56,413 bases of DNA. Origin: Lachnospiraceae bacterium (GTDB taxonomy: Bacteria > Bacillota_A > Clostridia > Lachnospirales > Lachnospiraceae). The notes beneath the pieces were generated by a model. The model searched no databases. It had not been told where the DNA came from and was given only the letters and a program-made list of their open reading frames with translations. How positions within the stretch are numbered: the first letter of the stretch is position 1; each line of letters starts with the position of its first letter. A program made the position numbers and the translations under genes. Of this stretch, positions 18,393-27,166 are shown piece by piece. Location of the stretch: contig JAIKXV010000045.1 in the NCBI GenBank assembly GCA_024683935.1, positions 1 through 56,413 of the forward strand, given 5' to 3'.

Positions 18393-19769
18393 ATGTCACT
18401 GGATTTTGAAAAGATCAAGGAAGCTGCAGAGGGCTACAGGAAGGATATGTGTGCTTTCCTCCGGAAGATGATCTCCTATCCCAGCGAAAGCTGTGAGGAA
18501 AAGGAAGTAGCAGAGTGCATTAAAGCCGAGATGGAAAAGCTGGGCTTTGATAAGGCTGAGATAGACGGCCTCGGAAACGTCATCGGATGGATGGGAGACG
18601 GCGATAAGATAATCGCCATTGACGGACATATCGATACGGTAGGTATCGGTAACCGTGACAATTGGGAAAAGGATCCCTACGAGGGATATGAGACAGATGA
18701 GATAATCTACGGCAGAGGCGGCTCCGACCAGGAGGGCGGCGTGGCGTCAGCTGTTTACAGTGCAAAGATCATGAAGGATCTGAACCTGATACCGAAGGGA
18801 TACAAGATCATGATCGTGGGTTCCGTTCAGGAAGAGGACTGCGACGGAATGTGCTGGCAGTATATCTACAACAAATCAAATATCAAGCCCGAATTCGTTA
18901 TCTCCACAGAGCCTACAGACGGAGGCATATACAGGGGACACAGGGGACGTATGGAGATACGTGTGGATGTAAAGGGCGTATCCTGCCACGGCTCCGCTCC
19001 GGAAAGAGGAGATAACGCGATCTACAAGATGGCTGATATCATCGCCGATATCCGCGCCCTTAATAACAATGGCTGTGATGAGAGCACAGAGATAAAGGGT
19101 CTTGTAAAGATGCTCTCTCCCAAATACAACCCCGACCACTATGAAGATGCCAGGTTCCTTGGAAGAGGCACCTGCACGATATCACAGATCTTCTATACCT
19201 CGCCCAGCCGCTGTGCAGTGGCTGACAGCTGTGCGGTTTCGGTTGACCGCCGCATGACTGCCGGCGAGACCTGGGAATCCTGTCTGGATGAGATCCGCGC
19301 ACTTCCCAGCGTACAGAAGTACGGGGATGACGTTAAGGTTTCCATGTATATGTATGACCGTCCTTCATGGACCGGAGAGGTTTATGAGACGGAGTGCTAC
19401 TTCCCCACATGGATCAATAAGGAAAATGCAGCCCATGTAAAGGCTCTCTATGAAGCACATAAGGCACTCTACGGTGAGCACAGGATGGGCCCCGACTCCA
19501 CAAAGGAGCTTCGGAACAGACCGCTTATCGATAAGTGGACCTTCTCCACAAACTGTGTAAGTATCCAGGGACGTTACGGCATACCCTGTGTAGGCTTCGG
19601 ACCCGGTGCCGAGAGCCAGGCACATGCACCCAATGAGATCACCTATAAGGATGACCTTGTAAGATGCGCTGCTGTTTACACCGCTGCTGTAAACCTCTAT
19701 AACGAGGCAGATAAGACGGATGATGTAACACAGTTCAGGGCAGGGAAGACGAATAACGATATAAAATAA
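18393..19769 (+). CDS. ygeY: YgeY-type M20-family deacylase / hydrolase
   Basis: 458 residues, M20 metallopeptidase fold. Metal and catalytic motifs: IDGHIDTV (about residues 71-78), [10 protein letters not shown] (about 109-118), QEEDCDG (about 149-155), and a conserved [14 protein letters not shown] (about 171-184) opening the dimerisation domain. The family hydrolyses amide or carbamoyl bonds in small molecules. YgeY always travels with ygeX and ygeW, so an N-carbamoyl or ureido amino acid intermediate is the likely substrate; that is inference from context. It starts 16 bases after ygeX with AAAGGAG upstream. Confidence 0.9.
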   Translation: MSLDFEKIKEAAEGYRKDMCAFLRKMISYPSESCEEKEVAECIKAEMEKLGFDKAEIDGLGNVIGWMGDGDKIIAIDGHIDTVGIGNRDNWEKDPYEGYETDEIIYGRGGSDQEGGVASAVYSAKIMKDLNLIPKGYKIMIVGSVQEEDCDGMCWQYIYNKSNIKPEFVISTEPTDGGIYRGHRGRMEIRVDVKGVSCHGSAPERGDNAIYKMADIIADIRALNNNGCDESTEIKGLVKMLSPKYNPDHYEDARFLGRGTCTISQIFYTSPSRCAVADSCAVSVDRRMTAGETWESCLDEIRALPSVQKYGDDVKVSMYMYDRPSWTGEVYETECYFPTWINKENAAHVKALYEAHKALYGEHRMGPDSTKELRNRPLIDKWTFSTNCVSIQGRYGIPCVGFGPGAESQAHAPNEITYKDDLVRCAAVYTAAVNLYNEADKTDDVTQFRAGKTNNDIK

Positions 19770-19770
19770 T

Positions 19771-19841
19771 ATGATTAAAGCGCCAAAAGTTCTTGTCACC
19801 ACACAAGCTTGCTTGTGGTGGGGACAAGAACTTTGGACGCC
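19771..19841. repeat. Dispersed palindromic element, copy 2
   Basis: About 71 bases beginning right after the ygeY stop. Outer arms AAGTTCTTGTC / GACAAGAACTT (11 of 11) enclose an inner palindrome CACAAGC-TT-GCTTGTG. The sequence is a near-identical inverted copy of 992-1061. It sits inside the operon between ygeY and ygeW, so as RNA it would form a very stable hairpin that could act as a processing or partial termination site. Confidence 0.8.
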
Positions 19842-19879
19842 AAACAATAGGGGCAAGTGGCAATATAGAAAGGAGAAAT

Positions 19880-21073
19880 ATGAGCACCTTAAAAGAATTT
19901 ACCGATAAGCTTGGCAGACTGAATTACAAGAATATGTATGAGGACAACTTCTTCCTTACCTGGGAGAAGACCGATGATGAGATCGCGGCTGTATTTACGG
20001 TTGCTGATGCGCTCCGTCATTTAAGGGAGAATAACATTTCCACAAAGATCTTTGATTCCGGACTCGGCATTTCCCTATTCAGGGACAATTCCACCAGAAC
20101 AAGGTTCTCCTTCGCTTCGGCCTGCAACCTCTTAGGCCTTGAAGTGCAGGATTTAGACGAGGGCAAGAGCCAGATCGCCCACGGAGAGACTGTCCGTGAG
20201 ACAGCCAACATGATCTCTTTCATGGCTGATGTCATCGGTATCCGCGATGATATGTATATCGGCAAGGGCAATAAGTACATGCATGATGTTGTTGATGCCG
20301 TAACCGAAGGCCATAAGGACGGAGTTTTAGAGCAGAAGCCCACCCTTGTAAACCTTCAGTGCGATATCGACCATCCCACACAGTGTATGGCAGACATGCT
20401 CCACATCATTCATGAATTCGGCGGAGTAGAGAATCTGAAGGGTAAGAAGGTTGCAATGAGCTGGGCATATTCACCGAGCTACGGAAAGCCCCTTTCGGTT
20501 CCCCAGGGCGTTATCGGCCTCATGACCCGTTTCGGAATGGATGTAACACTGGCACATCCCGAAGGCTATGATGTAATGAAGGATGTTGAAGAGGTGGCAA
20601 AGAAGAATGCAGCGGCAACAGGCGGCAGCTTCAAAAAGACCAACTCCATGGCGGAAGCTTTCAAGGATGCGGACATTGTTTATCCCAAGAGCTGGGCGCC
20701 TTACGCAGCAATGGAAAAGAGGACTGACCTCTATGCAAAGGGCGACGATGCCGGAATAAAGGCTCTTGAAAAGGAGCTTCTGGCCCAGAACGCAGAACAT
20801 AAGGACTGGTGCTGCACGGAAGAACTGATGAAGACCACAAGGAACGGCAAGGCCCTCTATCTCCACTGCCTGCCTGCGGATATAAACGACGTATCCTGCA
20901 AGGACGGTGAGGTTGAGGCATCCGTATTTGACCGTTACCGCGTGCCTCTTTACAAGGAAGCAAGCTTCAAGCCCTATATCATCGCAGCCATGATCTTCCT
21001 TGCAAAGGTAAAGGATCCCGTGGCTACACTCAAGGCTCTTGAGGACAGAAAGGCCCCCAGGCATTTTCAGTAA
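19880..21073 (+). CDS. ygeW: YgeW-type knotted carbamoyltransferase
   Basis: 397 residues from the ATG at 19880 (MSTLKEF), just after AAAGGAG; an open frame extending upstream runs through the repeat and is not credible. The carbamoyl-phosphate loop is FRDNSTRTRFSFASA (about 66-80), followed by DEGKSQIAHGET (about 93-104), a YgeW-type variation of the aspartate/ornithine carbamoyltransferase pattern, and YLHCLPAD near 331-338. It is presumed to move carbamoyl groups between a ureido intermediate and phosphate, giving carbamoyl phosphate for the carbamate kinase encoded next. The natural substrate is inferred, not shown. Confidence 0.92.
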   Translation: MSTLKEFTDKLGRLNYKNMYEDNFFLTWEKTDDEIAAVFTVADALRHLRENNISTKIFDSGLGISLFRDNSTRTRFSFASACNLLGLEVQDLDEGKSQIAHGETVRETANMISFMADVIGIRDDMYIGKGNKYMHDVVDAVTEGHKDGVLEQKPTLVNLQCDIDHPTQCMADMLHIIHEFGGVENLKGKKVAMSWAYSPSYGKPLSVPQGVIGLMTRFGMDVTLAHPEGYDVMKDVEEVAKKNAAATGGSFKKTNSMAEAFKDADIVYPKSWAPYAAMEKRTDLYAKGDDAGIKALEKELLAQNAEHKDWCCTEELMKTTRNGKALYLHCLPADINDVSCKDGEVEASVFDRYRVPLYKEASFKPYIIAAMIFLAKVKDPVATLKALEDRKAPRHFQ

Positions 21074-21089
21074 AAAGAGGTGATCCGCT

Positions 21090-22031
21090 ATGGGAAAGAA
21101 AATAGTAATAGCCCTGGGCGGAAACGCTCTGGGAAATAATCTGCCGGAACAGATGGCAGCGGTTAAAAAGACCTCTGTCGCCATAGCAGACCTTATCGAG
21201 GACGGACACGAGGTCGTGATCGTTCACGGAAACGGTCCCCAGGTGGGCATGATACAGAACGGCATGACCCTCCTTACCAGATCGGATCCGGAAAAGTATA
21301 TTCCCTGTCCGCTTTCGGTATGCGTGGCAATGAGCCAGGGTTATATAGGATACGATCTGCAGAACGCCCTTAAGGAAGAACTGCTGGACCGGGGGATAAA
21401 GAAGGACTGTGCCACCGTGCTTACCCAGGTGGAGGTGGATATCAATGATCCCGCTTTCGAGAATCCCACCAAGCCCATAGGCGCCTTCATGACAAAGGAA
21501 GAAGCGGACGCCCTGGTGCGCGACCGTGATTATAAGGTTGTGGAGGATGCCGGGAGAGGATACCGGAGAGTGGTTGCTTCCCCTAAGCCGAAAGCCATAG
21601 TAGAGCTGGATACCATCCAGTCCCTTATGGAGTCGGATCATATAGTGGTGGCCTGCGGAGGCGGCGGTATCCCCGTATATCACACTTCGGAACACCACCT
21701 GAAGGGGGCGGCAGCGGTAATAGACAAGGATTTTGCAGCGGAGTGTCTCGCTGAAGCGCTTGACGCCGACTTTCTGATAATCCTTACCGCAGTAGAAAAG
21801 GTTGCCATACACTTTGGAAAACCGGATGAGAAATGGCTGTCAGAGCTTACCCCGGATGAAGCCAGGAAGTATATAGAGGACGGAGAATTCGCACCCGGAT
21901 CCATGCTTCCGAAGGTTGAGGCTTCGGTTAAATTCGCTGAATCCGGAAAGGGAAGAAAAGCTCTGATCACCCTTCTGGAAAAGGCAAAGGACGGAATAGC
22001 CGGAAAGACCGGCACAATGATACATATATGA
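21090..22031 (+). CDS. arcC: Carbamate kinase
   Basis: 313 residues, the normal family length. Landmarks: VIALGGNALG at the start, VHGNGPQVGM (about 49-58), and VVACGGGGIPV (about 187-197). It makes ATP and carbamate (then CO2 and ammonia) from carbamoyl phosphate and ADP, so here it would harvest energy from the carbamoyl groups released by YgeW. It lies 16 bases after ygeW with AAAGAGG upstream. There is no arginine deiminase in the window, supporting a purine rather than an arginine role (paralogue YqeA in E. coli). Confidence 0.95.
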   Translation: MGKKIVIALGGNALGNNLPEQMAAVKKTSVAIADLIEDGHEVVIVHGNGPQVGMIQNGMTLLTRSDPEKYIPCPLSVCVAMSQGYIGYDLQNALKEELLDRGIKKDCATVLTQVEVDINDPAFENPTKPIGAFMTKEEADALVRDRDYKVVEDAGRGYRRVVASPKPKAIVELDTIQSLMESDHIVVACGGGGIPVYHTSEHHLKGAAAVIDKDFAAECLAEALDADFLIILTAVEKVAIHFGKPDEKWLSELTPDEARKYIEDGEFAPGSMLPKVEASVKFAESGKGRKALITLLEKAKDGIAGKTGTMIHI

Positions 22032-22048
22032 TATAAAAGGAGGACAAT

Positions 22049-22426
22049 ATGAATCAGGCAGTACACACAGACAATGCTCCTGCGGCAATAGGACCTTATT
22101 CACAGGGAGTTAAGGCAGGAAATACCATTTACGTTTCAGGACAGCTCCCGATAGACCCTGCAACCGGAGAATTTGCGGGAGATGATATCAAGGCCCAGAC
22201 AAAGCAGAGCCTTACCAATATCCAGAACATCCTTAAGGAAGCCGGCGCAGGCATGGAAAATGTCGTAAAGACCACAGTTCTTCTTTCTGACATTTCAGAA
22301 TTCGCAGCCATGAATGAGGTTTATGCGACCTTCTTCAAAGAGCCTTTCCCGGCAAGGGCAGCCTTCCAGGTTGCTGCTGTTCCCAAGGGTGCAAAGGTTG
22401 AAATCGAAGCGATTGCAGTGATCTGA
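22049..22426 (+). CDS. ridA: RidA-family enamine/imine deaminase
   Basis: 125 residues with the YjgF/RidA/UK114 pattern: [15 protein letters not shown] near 11-25, [14 protein letters not shown] near 30-43, and the C-terminal [21 protein letters not shown], whose Arg (residue ~104) is the catalytic arginine. RidA hydrolyses reactive 2-aminoacrylate to pyruvate and ammonia. That is the intermediate formed by the YgeX lyase, which explains its place as the last gene of this run. An AAAGGAGG site precedes the ATG and a terminator follows six bases after the stop. Confidence 0.93.
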   Translation: MNQAVHTDNAPAAIGPYSQGVKAGNTIYVSGQLPIDPATGEFAGDDIKAQTKQSLTNIQNILKEAGAGMENVVKTTVLLSDISEFAAMNEVYATFFKEPFPARAAFQVAAVPKGAKVEIEAIAVI

Positions 22427-22431
22427 TCATT

Positions 22432-22464
22432 ATGCCCTCAGTACAAAGCTGGGGGCATTGTTTT
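22432..22464 (+). terminator. Intrinsic terminator after ridA
   Basis: ATGCCCTCAG pairs with CTGGGGGCAT (10 bp, one T-G pair) around a 7-base loop, followed by TGTTTT. It ends the ssnA-to-ridA transcript. Confidence 0.85.
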
Positions 22465-22530
22465 AAATTCAAACTGAGAAATCCGGCGTTCTAAGCGAAA
22501 CGAAGGCGGGTTATTTCGGAAAGGCAGACT

Positions 22531-23919
22531 ATGAAGACTGTAATAAAAAACGGAACGGTTGTAAGCGATACGGAATGTATAAAGGCTGACGTACTGATAG
22601 AGGACGGGAAGATAAAGGAGGTCGCTCCCCGGATTGATTCCTCCGGAGCGGAAGAAACAGATGCTGAGGGAAAGCTGGTGCTTCCCGGTGCTATAGACGC
22701 CCATACCCATATGGATCTTGACGTCGGCTTTACCCGGGCCTGCGATGATTTTTATAACGGTACTGTGGCTGCGGCCTGTGGGGGGACCACCACGATAATA
22801 GACCACATGGCCTTTGCACCGGCGGGTTCCTATCCCTGGCACCAGGTGAATGAGTACCATAAACTCGCTGACGGTATCGCCGTTATAGATTACGGTTTTC
22901 ACGGGGTTCTACAGGAAAAGGCGGATGAACGCACCTTGTCGGAGATGAAGGAGATAGCTGAAAAGGAGGGCATCACCAGCTTCAAGCTCTATCTCACCTA
23001 TGACTTCATGCTTCGGGATAAGGATGTGTTTGCCGTTCTTAAAGAAGCAAAAAAAGACAATATCCTTATAACGGTCCACTGTGAAAATGACGGTATAGTA
23101 AATTACCTCCGGGATTCCTACGGGAAAGAAGGCAAGCTCTCTGCCGCATATCATCCGAAGAGCCGGCCTGATCTTGCTGAGGCAGAAGCGGTGAACAGGA
23201 TGCTCTATATGGCGGAATGTGCGGATGAAGCGCCGCTGTACATCGTTCATCTTTCCAGTGAAGCGGGACTTAAGGAGGTGCTGAGGGCAAGAGAAGCCGG
23301 ACAGAAGCACTTCGGAGTGGAGACCTGTCCCCAGTATCTAATATTGGATGACAGCCTTTATGACGATCCGAAGGAGGGGCTGAAGGCCATCATGTCTCCG
23401 CCGTTAAGGAAAGGTGCGGACCGGGATGCCCTTTGGAAAGCTCTTAAAGAAGATGTCCTCGATACCGTGGCAACGGATCACTGTCCCTTTACCTTTTCAG
23501 AACAGAAGCAGAGAGGGGCGGATGATTTCCGCATGTGTCCAAACGGCGCTCCGGGAGTTGAAGAAAGGCTTATCCTTCTATATAGTGAAGGAGTGAGGAA
23601 GAACAGGATATCGCTGCCGCAGCTTGTAAAATATTCGTCGGCAAATCCTGCCAGGATCTTCGGGCTCTACCCTGAAAAGGGAGCGGTAAAGGCAGGAGCG
23701 GATGCGGATATAGTTATCCTTGATCCCGGAAAGAAGACGCTCATTACTTCAGGAAGAATGCACGGAAACGCGGATTATACCTGTTACGAGGGAATGGAGC
23801 TCGACGGCGCGATAGATACAGTAATGCAGCGGGGCCGGATCATTGTAAAAGATAATGAATTCACAGGGGCAAAGGGCGACGGACATTATCTTAAGAGAGG
23901 CATCTCTTCCATCTGCTGA
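22531..23919 (+). CDS. hyuA: D-hydantoinase / dihydropyrimidinase-type cyclic amidohydrolase
   Basis: 462 residues. AIDAHTHMDLDV (about 55-66) provides two metal His, and ITSFKLYLTYDFM (about 149-161) the lysine that is carbamylated to bridge the two zinc ions. VHCENDGIV, IVHLSSEAG and VATDHCPF give the remaining metal ligands. The C-terminal FGLYPEKGAVKAGADADIVI is typical of the family. It opens cyclic ureides (hydantoin or dihydropyrimidine type), so here it probably opens a ring produced from urate. It has its own ribosome site (GGAAAGG) after the ridA terminator, so it is likely transcribed separately. Confidence 0.9.
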   Translation: MKTVIKNGTVVSDTECIKADVLIEDGKIKEVAPRIDSSGAEETDAEGKLVLPGAIDAHTHMDLDVGFTRACDDFYNGTVAAACGGTTTIIDHMAFAPAGSYPWHQVNEYHKLADGIAVIDYGFHGVLQEKADERTLSEMKEIAEKEGITSFKLYLTYDFMLRDKDVFAVLKEAKKDNILITVHCENDGIVNYLRDSYGKEGKLSAAYHPKSRPDLAEAEAVNRMLYMAECADEAPLYIVHLSSEAGLKEVLRAREAGQKHFGVETCPQYLILDDSLYDDPKEGLKAIMSPPLRKGADRDALWKALKEDVLDTVATDHCPFTFSEQKQRGADDFRMCPNGAPGVEERLILLYSEGVRKNRISLPQLVKYSSANPARIFGLYPEKGAVKAGADADIVILDPGKKTLITSGRMHGNADYTCYEGMELDGAIDTVMQRGRIIVKDNEFTGAKGDGHYLKRGISSIC

Positions 23920-23929
23920 AAAGAAAATG

Positions 23930-23953
23930 CGGATAATCAGGAGTGATCATCCG
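23930..23953. terminator. Hairpin between the hydantoinase gene and the modE-like gene
   Basis: CGGATAATCA and TGATCATCCG pair with one A-C mismatch around GGAG. Read on the minus strand the hairpin is followed by ATTTTCTTTT, so it best fits the terminator of the modE-like gene, whose last codons it overlaps. Confidence 0.5.
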
Positions 23954-24285
23954 AATTCTTCGGATAAAAGCCGGTCGCTGTACTCTTTAAGCTTTTTACA
24001 ATACCTGTCATAGGAGGCAAGGATATTCTCCGCTTCCTCTGTCAGGGCAGCTCCGCCGCCGTTCTTTCCGCCGGTGGAGGATTCCAGCAGTTTGAAACCC
24101 AGACCTTCCTCTGCGTTTTTTGTTATGGTCCAGGCCTTTGAATAAGCCATGTTCATGGCTTTGGCAGCCGCGCGTAAGGAGTGATGGGTTTCTACTTTAT
24201 GCAGTAGCTCCGCGATCCCGGGACCAAAGCATTTGCGGTCTGTAAATATTCTGACAGTAATAACGGCGTTCAGTTTCTTTTCCAT
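23947..24285 (-). CDS. ModE-like winged-helix regulator (DNA-binding domain only)
   Basis: 112 residues matching the N-terminal DNA-binding domain of ModE (LysR-like winged helix): THHSLRAAAKAMNMAYSKAWTI (about 33-54) is the recognition helix region, and GFKLLESSTGGKNGGGAALTEE (about 62-83) the wing with the ModE hallmark GGxxGGGA. The molybdate-binding MopI domains of full ModE are absent, as in many Firmicutes. It is divergent from the selenium operon with overlapping promoters and lies in a region rich in molybdenum enzymes, so control of those genes in response to molybdate or cofactor is plausible but unproven. Confidence 0.85.
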   Translation of the reverse strand: MEKKLNAVITVRIFTDRKCFGPGIAELLHKVETHHSLRAAAKAMNMAYSKAWTITKNAEEGLGFKLLESSTGGKNGGGAALTEEAENILASYDRYCKKLKEYSDRLLSEEFG

Positions 24286-24328
24286 TGAATCCTCCGTGAT
24301 CTTAATCCCATAAGTTCCCTTAAGACCA

Positions 24329-24357
24329 ACTATACACAGCGTCGGTTATCTTGTAAA
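24329..24357 (-). promoter_or_regulatory. Promoter of the modE-like gene
   Basis: On the minus strand TTTACA (plus 24352-24357) and TATAGT (plus 24329-24334) are 17 bases apart. Its -35 box lies on top of the -35 box of the opposing promoter. Confidence 0.55.
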
Positions 24358-24379
24358 GAAATCCCGGATCTGATAGTAT
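24351..24379 (+). promoter_or_regulatory. Promoter of the selenium accessory operon
   Basis: TTGTAA and TAGTAT are separated by 17 bases, about 40 bases before the DUF3343 gene. The -35 box shares five of its six positions with the opposing modE promoter, so the two promoters cannot easily be occupied at once. Confidence 0.6.
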
Positions 24380-24418
24380 TATCTTGATCTTATTCCGAGA
24401 ATAACGGGAAAGGATTTA

Positions 24419-24658
24419 GTGTTGAAGGATATGGAACTGAAGGCAGTCATTACTTTTCATACCACGGCTGAAGCCATGGCCACGGAAAAAGCCTGTAAGG
24501 AAAGAGGAATAGAGGGGCGGCTGTTTCCTACCCCCCGTTCTCTTACCGCAGACTGCGGAATAGCCTGGTGCGGTCCCGCGGATACCCGTAATACTTTAGA
24601 AGAAATGCTGTCTGCGGAAAAAATAGAATATGACGGAATACACGAGCTGGAGCTCTGA
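24419..24658 (+). CDS. DUF3343 small protein, putative selenium/sulfur carrier-like
   Basis: 79 residues. ITFHTTAEAMATEKACKE at the start and RSLTADCGIAWCGP in the middle are the DUF3343 pattern, with two nearby cysteines (Cys45 and Cys50) that could hold selenium or sulfur. The start is uncertain: GTG 24419 or TTG 24422 suit the AAAGGA site, while ATG 24431 is too close to AAGGA. It is the first gene of a tight operon with yqeC, yqeB, selD and a desulfurase, and the family is commonly found with these genes, which supports a role in selenium handling. No biochemistry is implied by the sequence itself. Confidence 0.75.
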   Translation: MLKDMELKAVITFHTTAEAMATEKACKERGIEGRLFPTPRSLTADCGIAWCGPADTRNTLEEMLSAEKIEYDGIHELEL

Positions 24659-25324
24659 ATGGATATATCCGGATTTTTAAAAACAGGAAAAGGTCTGACC
24701 GCCATCATTGGCGGAGGCGGAAAAACAACGCTTCTCTATACCCTTGCGGAAGAGCTAAAGGAAAAGGGCTCAATTATTATCTGCACCTCTACGCATATCA
24801 GGATCCCGGAGCAGTACCCCCTTATAACAGGAGGAATTGACGAACTGAAGGCCGGCTTACCGGAGCCTGTCATATGTGTGGGACGCACTGCGGAAAACGG
24901 GAAGATAACAGCTCCCTGGATCTCCTTTGAAGAGCTTGAAGGCCTTGCGGATTATGTGCTGGTGGAAGCAGACGGGGCAAGGGGACTGCCATTAAAGGCT
25001 CACGCAGGGCATGAGCCGGTGATCCCGCCGAATGCAGGTAAAACCGTTTTGGTGGTGGGGGCTGATGGATTCGGAAAGAAAGTTAAGGAGGTCTGCCACC
25101 GGCCGGAGCTTTGGGCGGAGATTGCGGGAGTATCTGAGGAAGATGAGGCTGCTCCGGAAAGCGAAGCAGAAGTTATCGGAAAAGAAGGCTTTGGTGACGT
25201 GGTCTTTATAAATAAAGCGGAAACAGAGGAACAGAAGGCTGCCGCCGGAAAGATGGCAGCGTTGCTGAAGGTTCCGGTGATCATCGGAAGTTTGAGATAT
25301 AAGGAGTACAGAGAATGGCCGTAA
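24659..25324 (+). CDS. yqeC: YqeC selenium-dependent hydroxylase accessory protein
   Basis: 221 residues. A P-loop GGGGKTT (about 18-24) and the family marker VLVEADGARGLPLKAH (about 100-115) identify the YqeC family, a putative nucleotide-binding accessory factor found only where selenium-dependent molybdenum hydroxylases occur. The ATG directly follows the stop of the DUF3343 gene, and the 3' end overlaps yqeB by 10 bases, so the genes are coupled. Its exact step in maturing the Se-Mo centre is not known. Confidence 0.9.
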   Translation: MDISGFLKTGKGLTAIIGGGGKTTLLYTLAEELKEKGSIIICTSTHIRIPEQYPLITGGIDELKAGLPEPVICVGRTAENGKITAPWISFEELEGLADYVLVEADGARGLPLKAHAGHEPVIPPNAGKTVLVVGADGFGKKVKEVCHRPELWAEIAGVSEEDEAAPESEAEVIGKEGFGDVVFINKAETEEQKAAAGKMAALLKVPVIIGSLRYKEYREWP

Positions 25325-26121
25325 GGGTGCTTATACGAGGGGCAGGAGATATCGCAAGCGGGATAGCTTTGAGGCTTCACCGCGCAGGGATGGAGATCAT
25401 TATGACTGAAACCGCCTGTCCTACAACCATACGGCGCACGGTGGCCTTCTCCGGGGCTGTGACAGAGCATGAGCAGAAGGTGGAAGATATCACGGCTGTA
25501 TTAGCTGATACTGCAGAGGAGGCATTGAAGCTCGTTTCCGAAAAAAAGATACCGGTCCTCATCGATCCCGGATGTGACTGCAGGAAGGAGCTATCTCCCG
25601 ATGTCGTCGTTGATGCGATCCTCGCTAAAAGGAACCTCGGAACGGATAGGACCTTTGCACCGGTTGTGATAGGCGTGGGCCCCGGCTTTACGGCGGGAGA
25701 GGACTGCCATGCAGTTATAGAGACCATGCGGGGACATACACTTGGAAGGGTATATTATAAGGGGAGCGCTCTGCCGAATACCAATATTCCCGGGCTGATC
25801 GGGGGCTTTGCGGGAGAAAGGGTGCTGCGTGCCCCGGATGACGGTAAATTCACCGGGATACGGAAGATTGGAGATATGGTGGAAGCGGGTGAGACCGTGG
25901 GAACGGTGAACGGCATTCCTATGAAAGCCACGATATCCGGCGTACTGCGGGGGCTTCTCGCAGACGGAGTGAGCGTGAAAAAGGGAATGAAGTCGGGAGA
26001 CGTGGATCCGAGAGGAGAAAAGGAATACTGTAATTTAGTTTCCGATAAGGCCCTGTCCGTTGCCGGAGGCGTACTGGAAGCGATAATGCATTTTGGATCA
26101 GAGATCGGGGAGCGGAATTAA
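25315..26121 (+). CDS. yqeB: YqeB selenium-dependent molybdenum cofactor protein (EF2563 type)
   Basis: 268 residues. It opens with RVLIRGAGDIASGIALRLHRAG (about 3-24), a Rossmann-like start related to XdhC/CoxI proteins, and includes VIGVGPGFTAGEDCHAVIETMRGH (about 118-141), typical of YqeB. The family tracks with selD and selenium-dependent molybdenum hydroxylases and is thought to help place labile selenium at the molybdenum centre. It overlaps yqeC by 10 bases and is followed by selD four bases on. It is a firm family call; the mechanism is inferred. Confidence 0.92.
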   Translation: MAVRVLIRGAGDIASGIALRLHRAGMEIIMTETACPTTIRRTVAFSGAVTEHEQKVEDITAVLADTAEEALKLVSEKKIPVLIDPGCDCRKELSPDVVVDAILAKRNLGTDRTFAPVVIGVGPGFTAGEDCHAVIETMRGHTLGRVYYKGSALPNTNIPGLIGGFAGERVLRAPDDGKFTGIRKIGDMVEAGETVGTVNGIPMKATISGVLRGLLADGVSVKKGMKSGDVDPRGEKEYCNLVSDKALSVAGGVLEAIMHFGSEIGERN

Positions 26122-26125
26122 CGAA

Positions 26126-27166
26126 ATGGCTGAAACAGATATCAAACTTACAAAGCTTGCCAGGTGTGCCGGCTGCGGCGCCAAGGTGGGCGCGGGGGTT
26201 CTCGCGGAGCTTCTCGGAGATATGAAGGTGCACCATGATCCGGCCCTCCTGGTCGGTTATGATAAATCAGATGATGCCAGTGTCTATAAGCTGTCAGATG
26301 ATCTGGCCCTGGTGCAGACCGTGGATTTTTTCCCGCCCATACATGATGATCCATACATTTTCGGACAGATAGCTGCCGCAAACGCACTGTCCGATGTGTA
26401 CGCCATGGGAGGGGAGCCAAAGACAGCCCTTAATATCATGGCTGTTCCAAAGGATATGCCTGCGGAAACCGTCCATGAGATCCTGAGGGGAGGCTATGAC
26501 AAGGCGTATGAGGCCGGGGCGGTCATATCCGGCGGACACAGCATACTGGATGATGAACCAAAGTACGGACTTGCGGTTACGGGTTTTATCCATCCGGATA
26601 AGATACTTACAAACAGCGGCGCCAGGCCCGGAGACCGGCTGATCCTCACAAAGCCCCTGGGCACAGGGATCATAACCACCGCCGCAAAAGTAAATATGGC
26701 TGGCGAAGACCTGATGGACAGGGCGGTAGGGCTCATGACTATCCTGAACAGAGCCGCAAGGGACATAATGGTAAAATACCGGGTACACGCCTGTACGGAT
26801 GTTACCGGCTTTTCCCTTATGGGCCACGGTCTCGAGATGGCTGAGGGCAGCGATACGGAACTACATATCAGGGTAAATGATATCGACCTTATTCCGGAAG
26901 CCGTGGAGCTTGCGCGTATCGGAATACTGCCGGAGGGGATGTACCGGAACCGGAGTTTTGCGGAAGCAGCAGTGGAACCGGGAGATACGATCCTTGCAGA
27001 GCAGGATGTGCTGTACGACCCCCAGACTTCGGGAGGACTGCTGATAGCCGTTGATCCGGATGATGCAGGGAAATTATATGACGAACTTAAGGCAGCGGTT
27101 CCTTCTGTACAGATGATAGGAACGGCAGAAGAATACCGCGGCGGAAAAAGGATCTTTCTGCAATGA
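26126..27166 (+). CDS. selD: Selenide, water dikinase (selenophosphate synthetase)
   Basis: 346 residues from the ATG at 26126. With this start, Cys17 and Lys20 (in GCGAK) align exactly with the catalytic Cys17 and Lys20 of E. coli SelD; the upstream TTG at 26093 would break that match. It is the cysteine form, with no in-frame UGA. Other landmarks: QTVDFFPPIHDDPYIFGQIA near 72-91, AISGGHSI near 141-148, and TSGGLLIAV near 303-311. It makes selenophosphate from selenide and ATP, here for the labile-selenium hydroxylases. It overlaps the next gene by four bases. Confidence 0.95.
   Translation: MAETDIKLTKLARCAGCGAKVGAGVLAELLGDMKVHHDPALLVGYDKSDDASVYKLSDDLALVQTVDFFPPIHDDPYIFGQIAAANALSDVYAMGGEPKTALNIMAVPKDMPAETVHEILRGGYDKAYEAGAVISGGHSILDDEPKYGLAVTGFIHPDKILTNSGARPGDRLILTKPLGTGIITTAAKVNMAGEDLMDRAVGLMTILNRAARDIMVKYRVHACTDVTGFSLMGHGLEMAEGSDTELHIRVNDIDLIPEAVELARIGILPEGMYRNRSFAEAAVEPGDTILAEQDVLYDPQTSGGLLIAVDPDDAGKLYDELKAAVPSVQMIGTAEEYRGGKRIFLQ

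Noticed and set aside
19793..19879. An N-terminal extension of YgeW
   Set aside because: The frame runs through the palindromic repeat, whereas the ATG at 19880 has a strong AAAGGAG site and matches the family start.
21090..22031. Arginine deiminase pathway
   Set aside because: Carbamate kinase and a carbamoyltransferase are present, but the latter is of YgeW type and there is no arginine deiminase or arginine/ornithine antiporter.
26126..27166. Selenocysteine-containing SelD
   Set aside because: The catalytic position is a normal Cys17 codon and there is no in-frame UGA.
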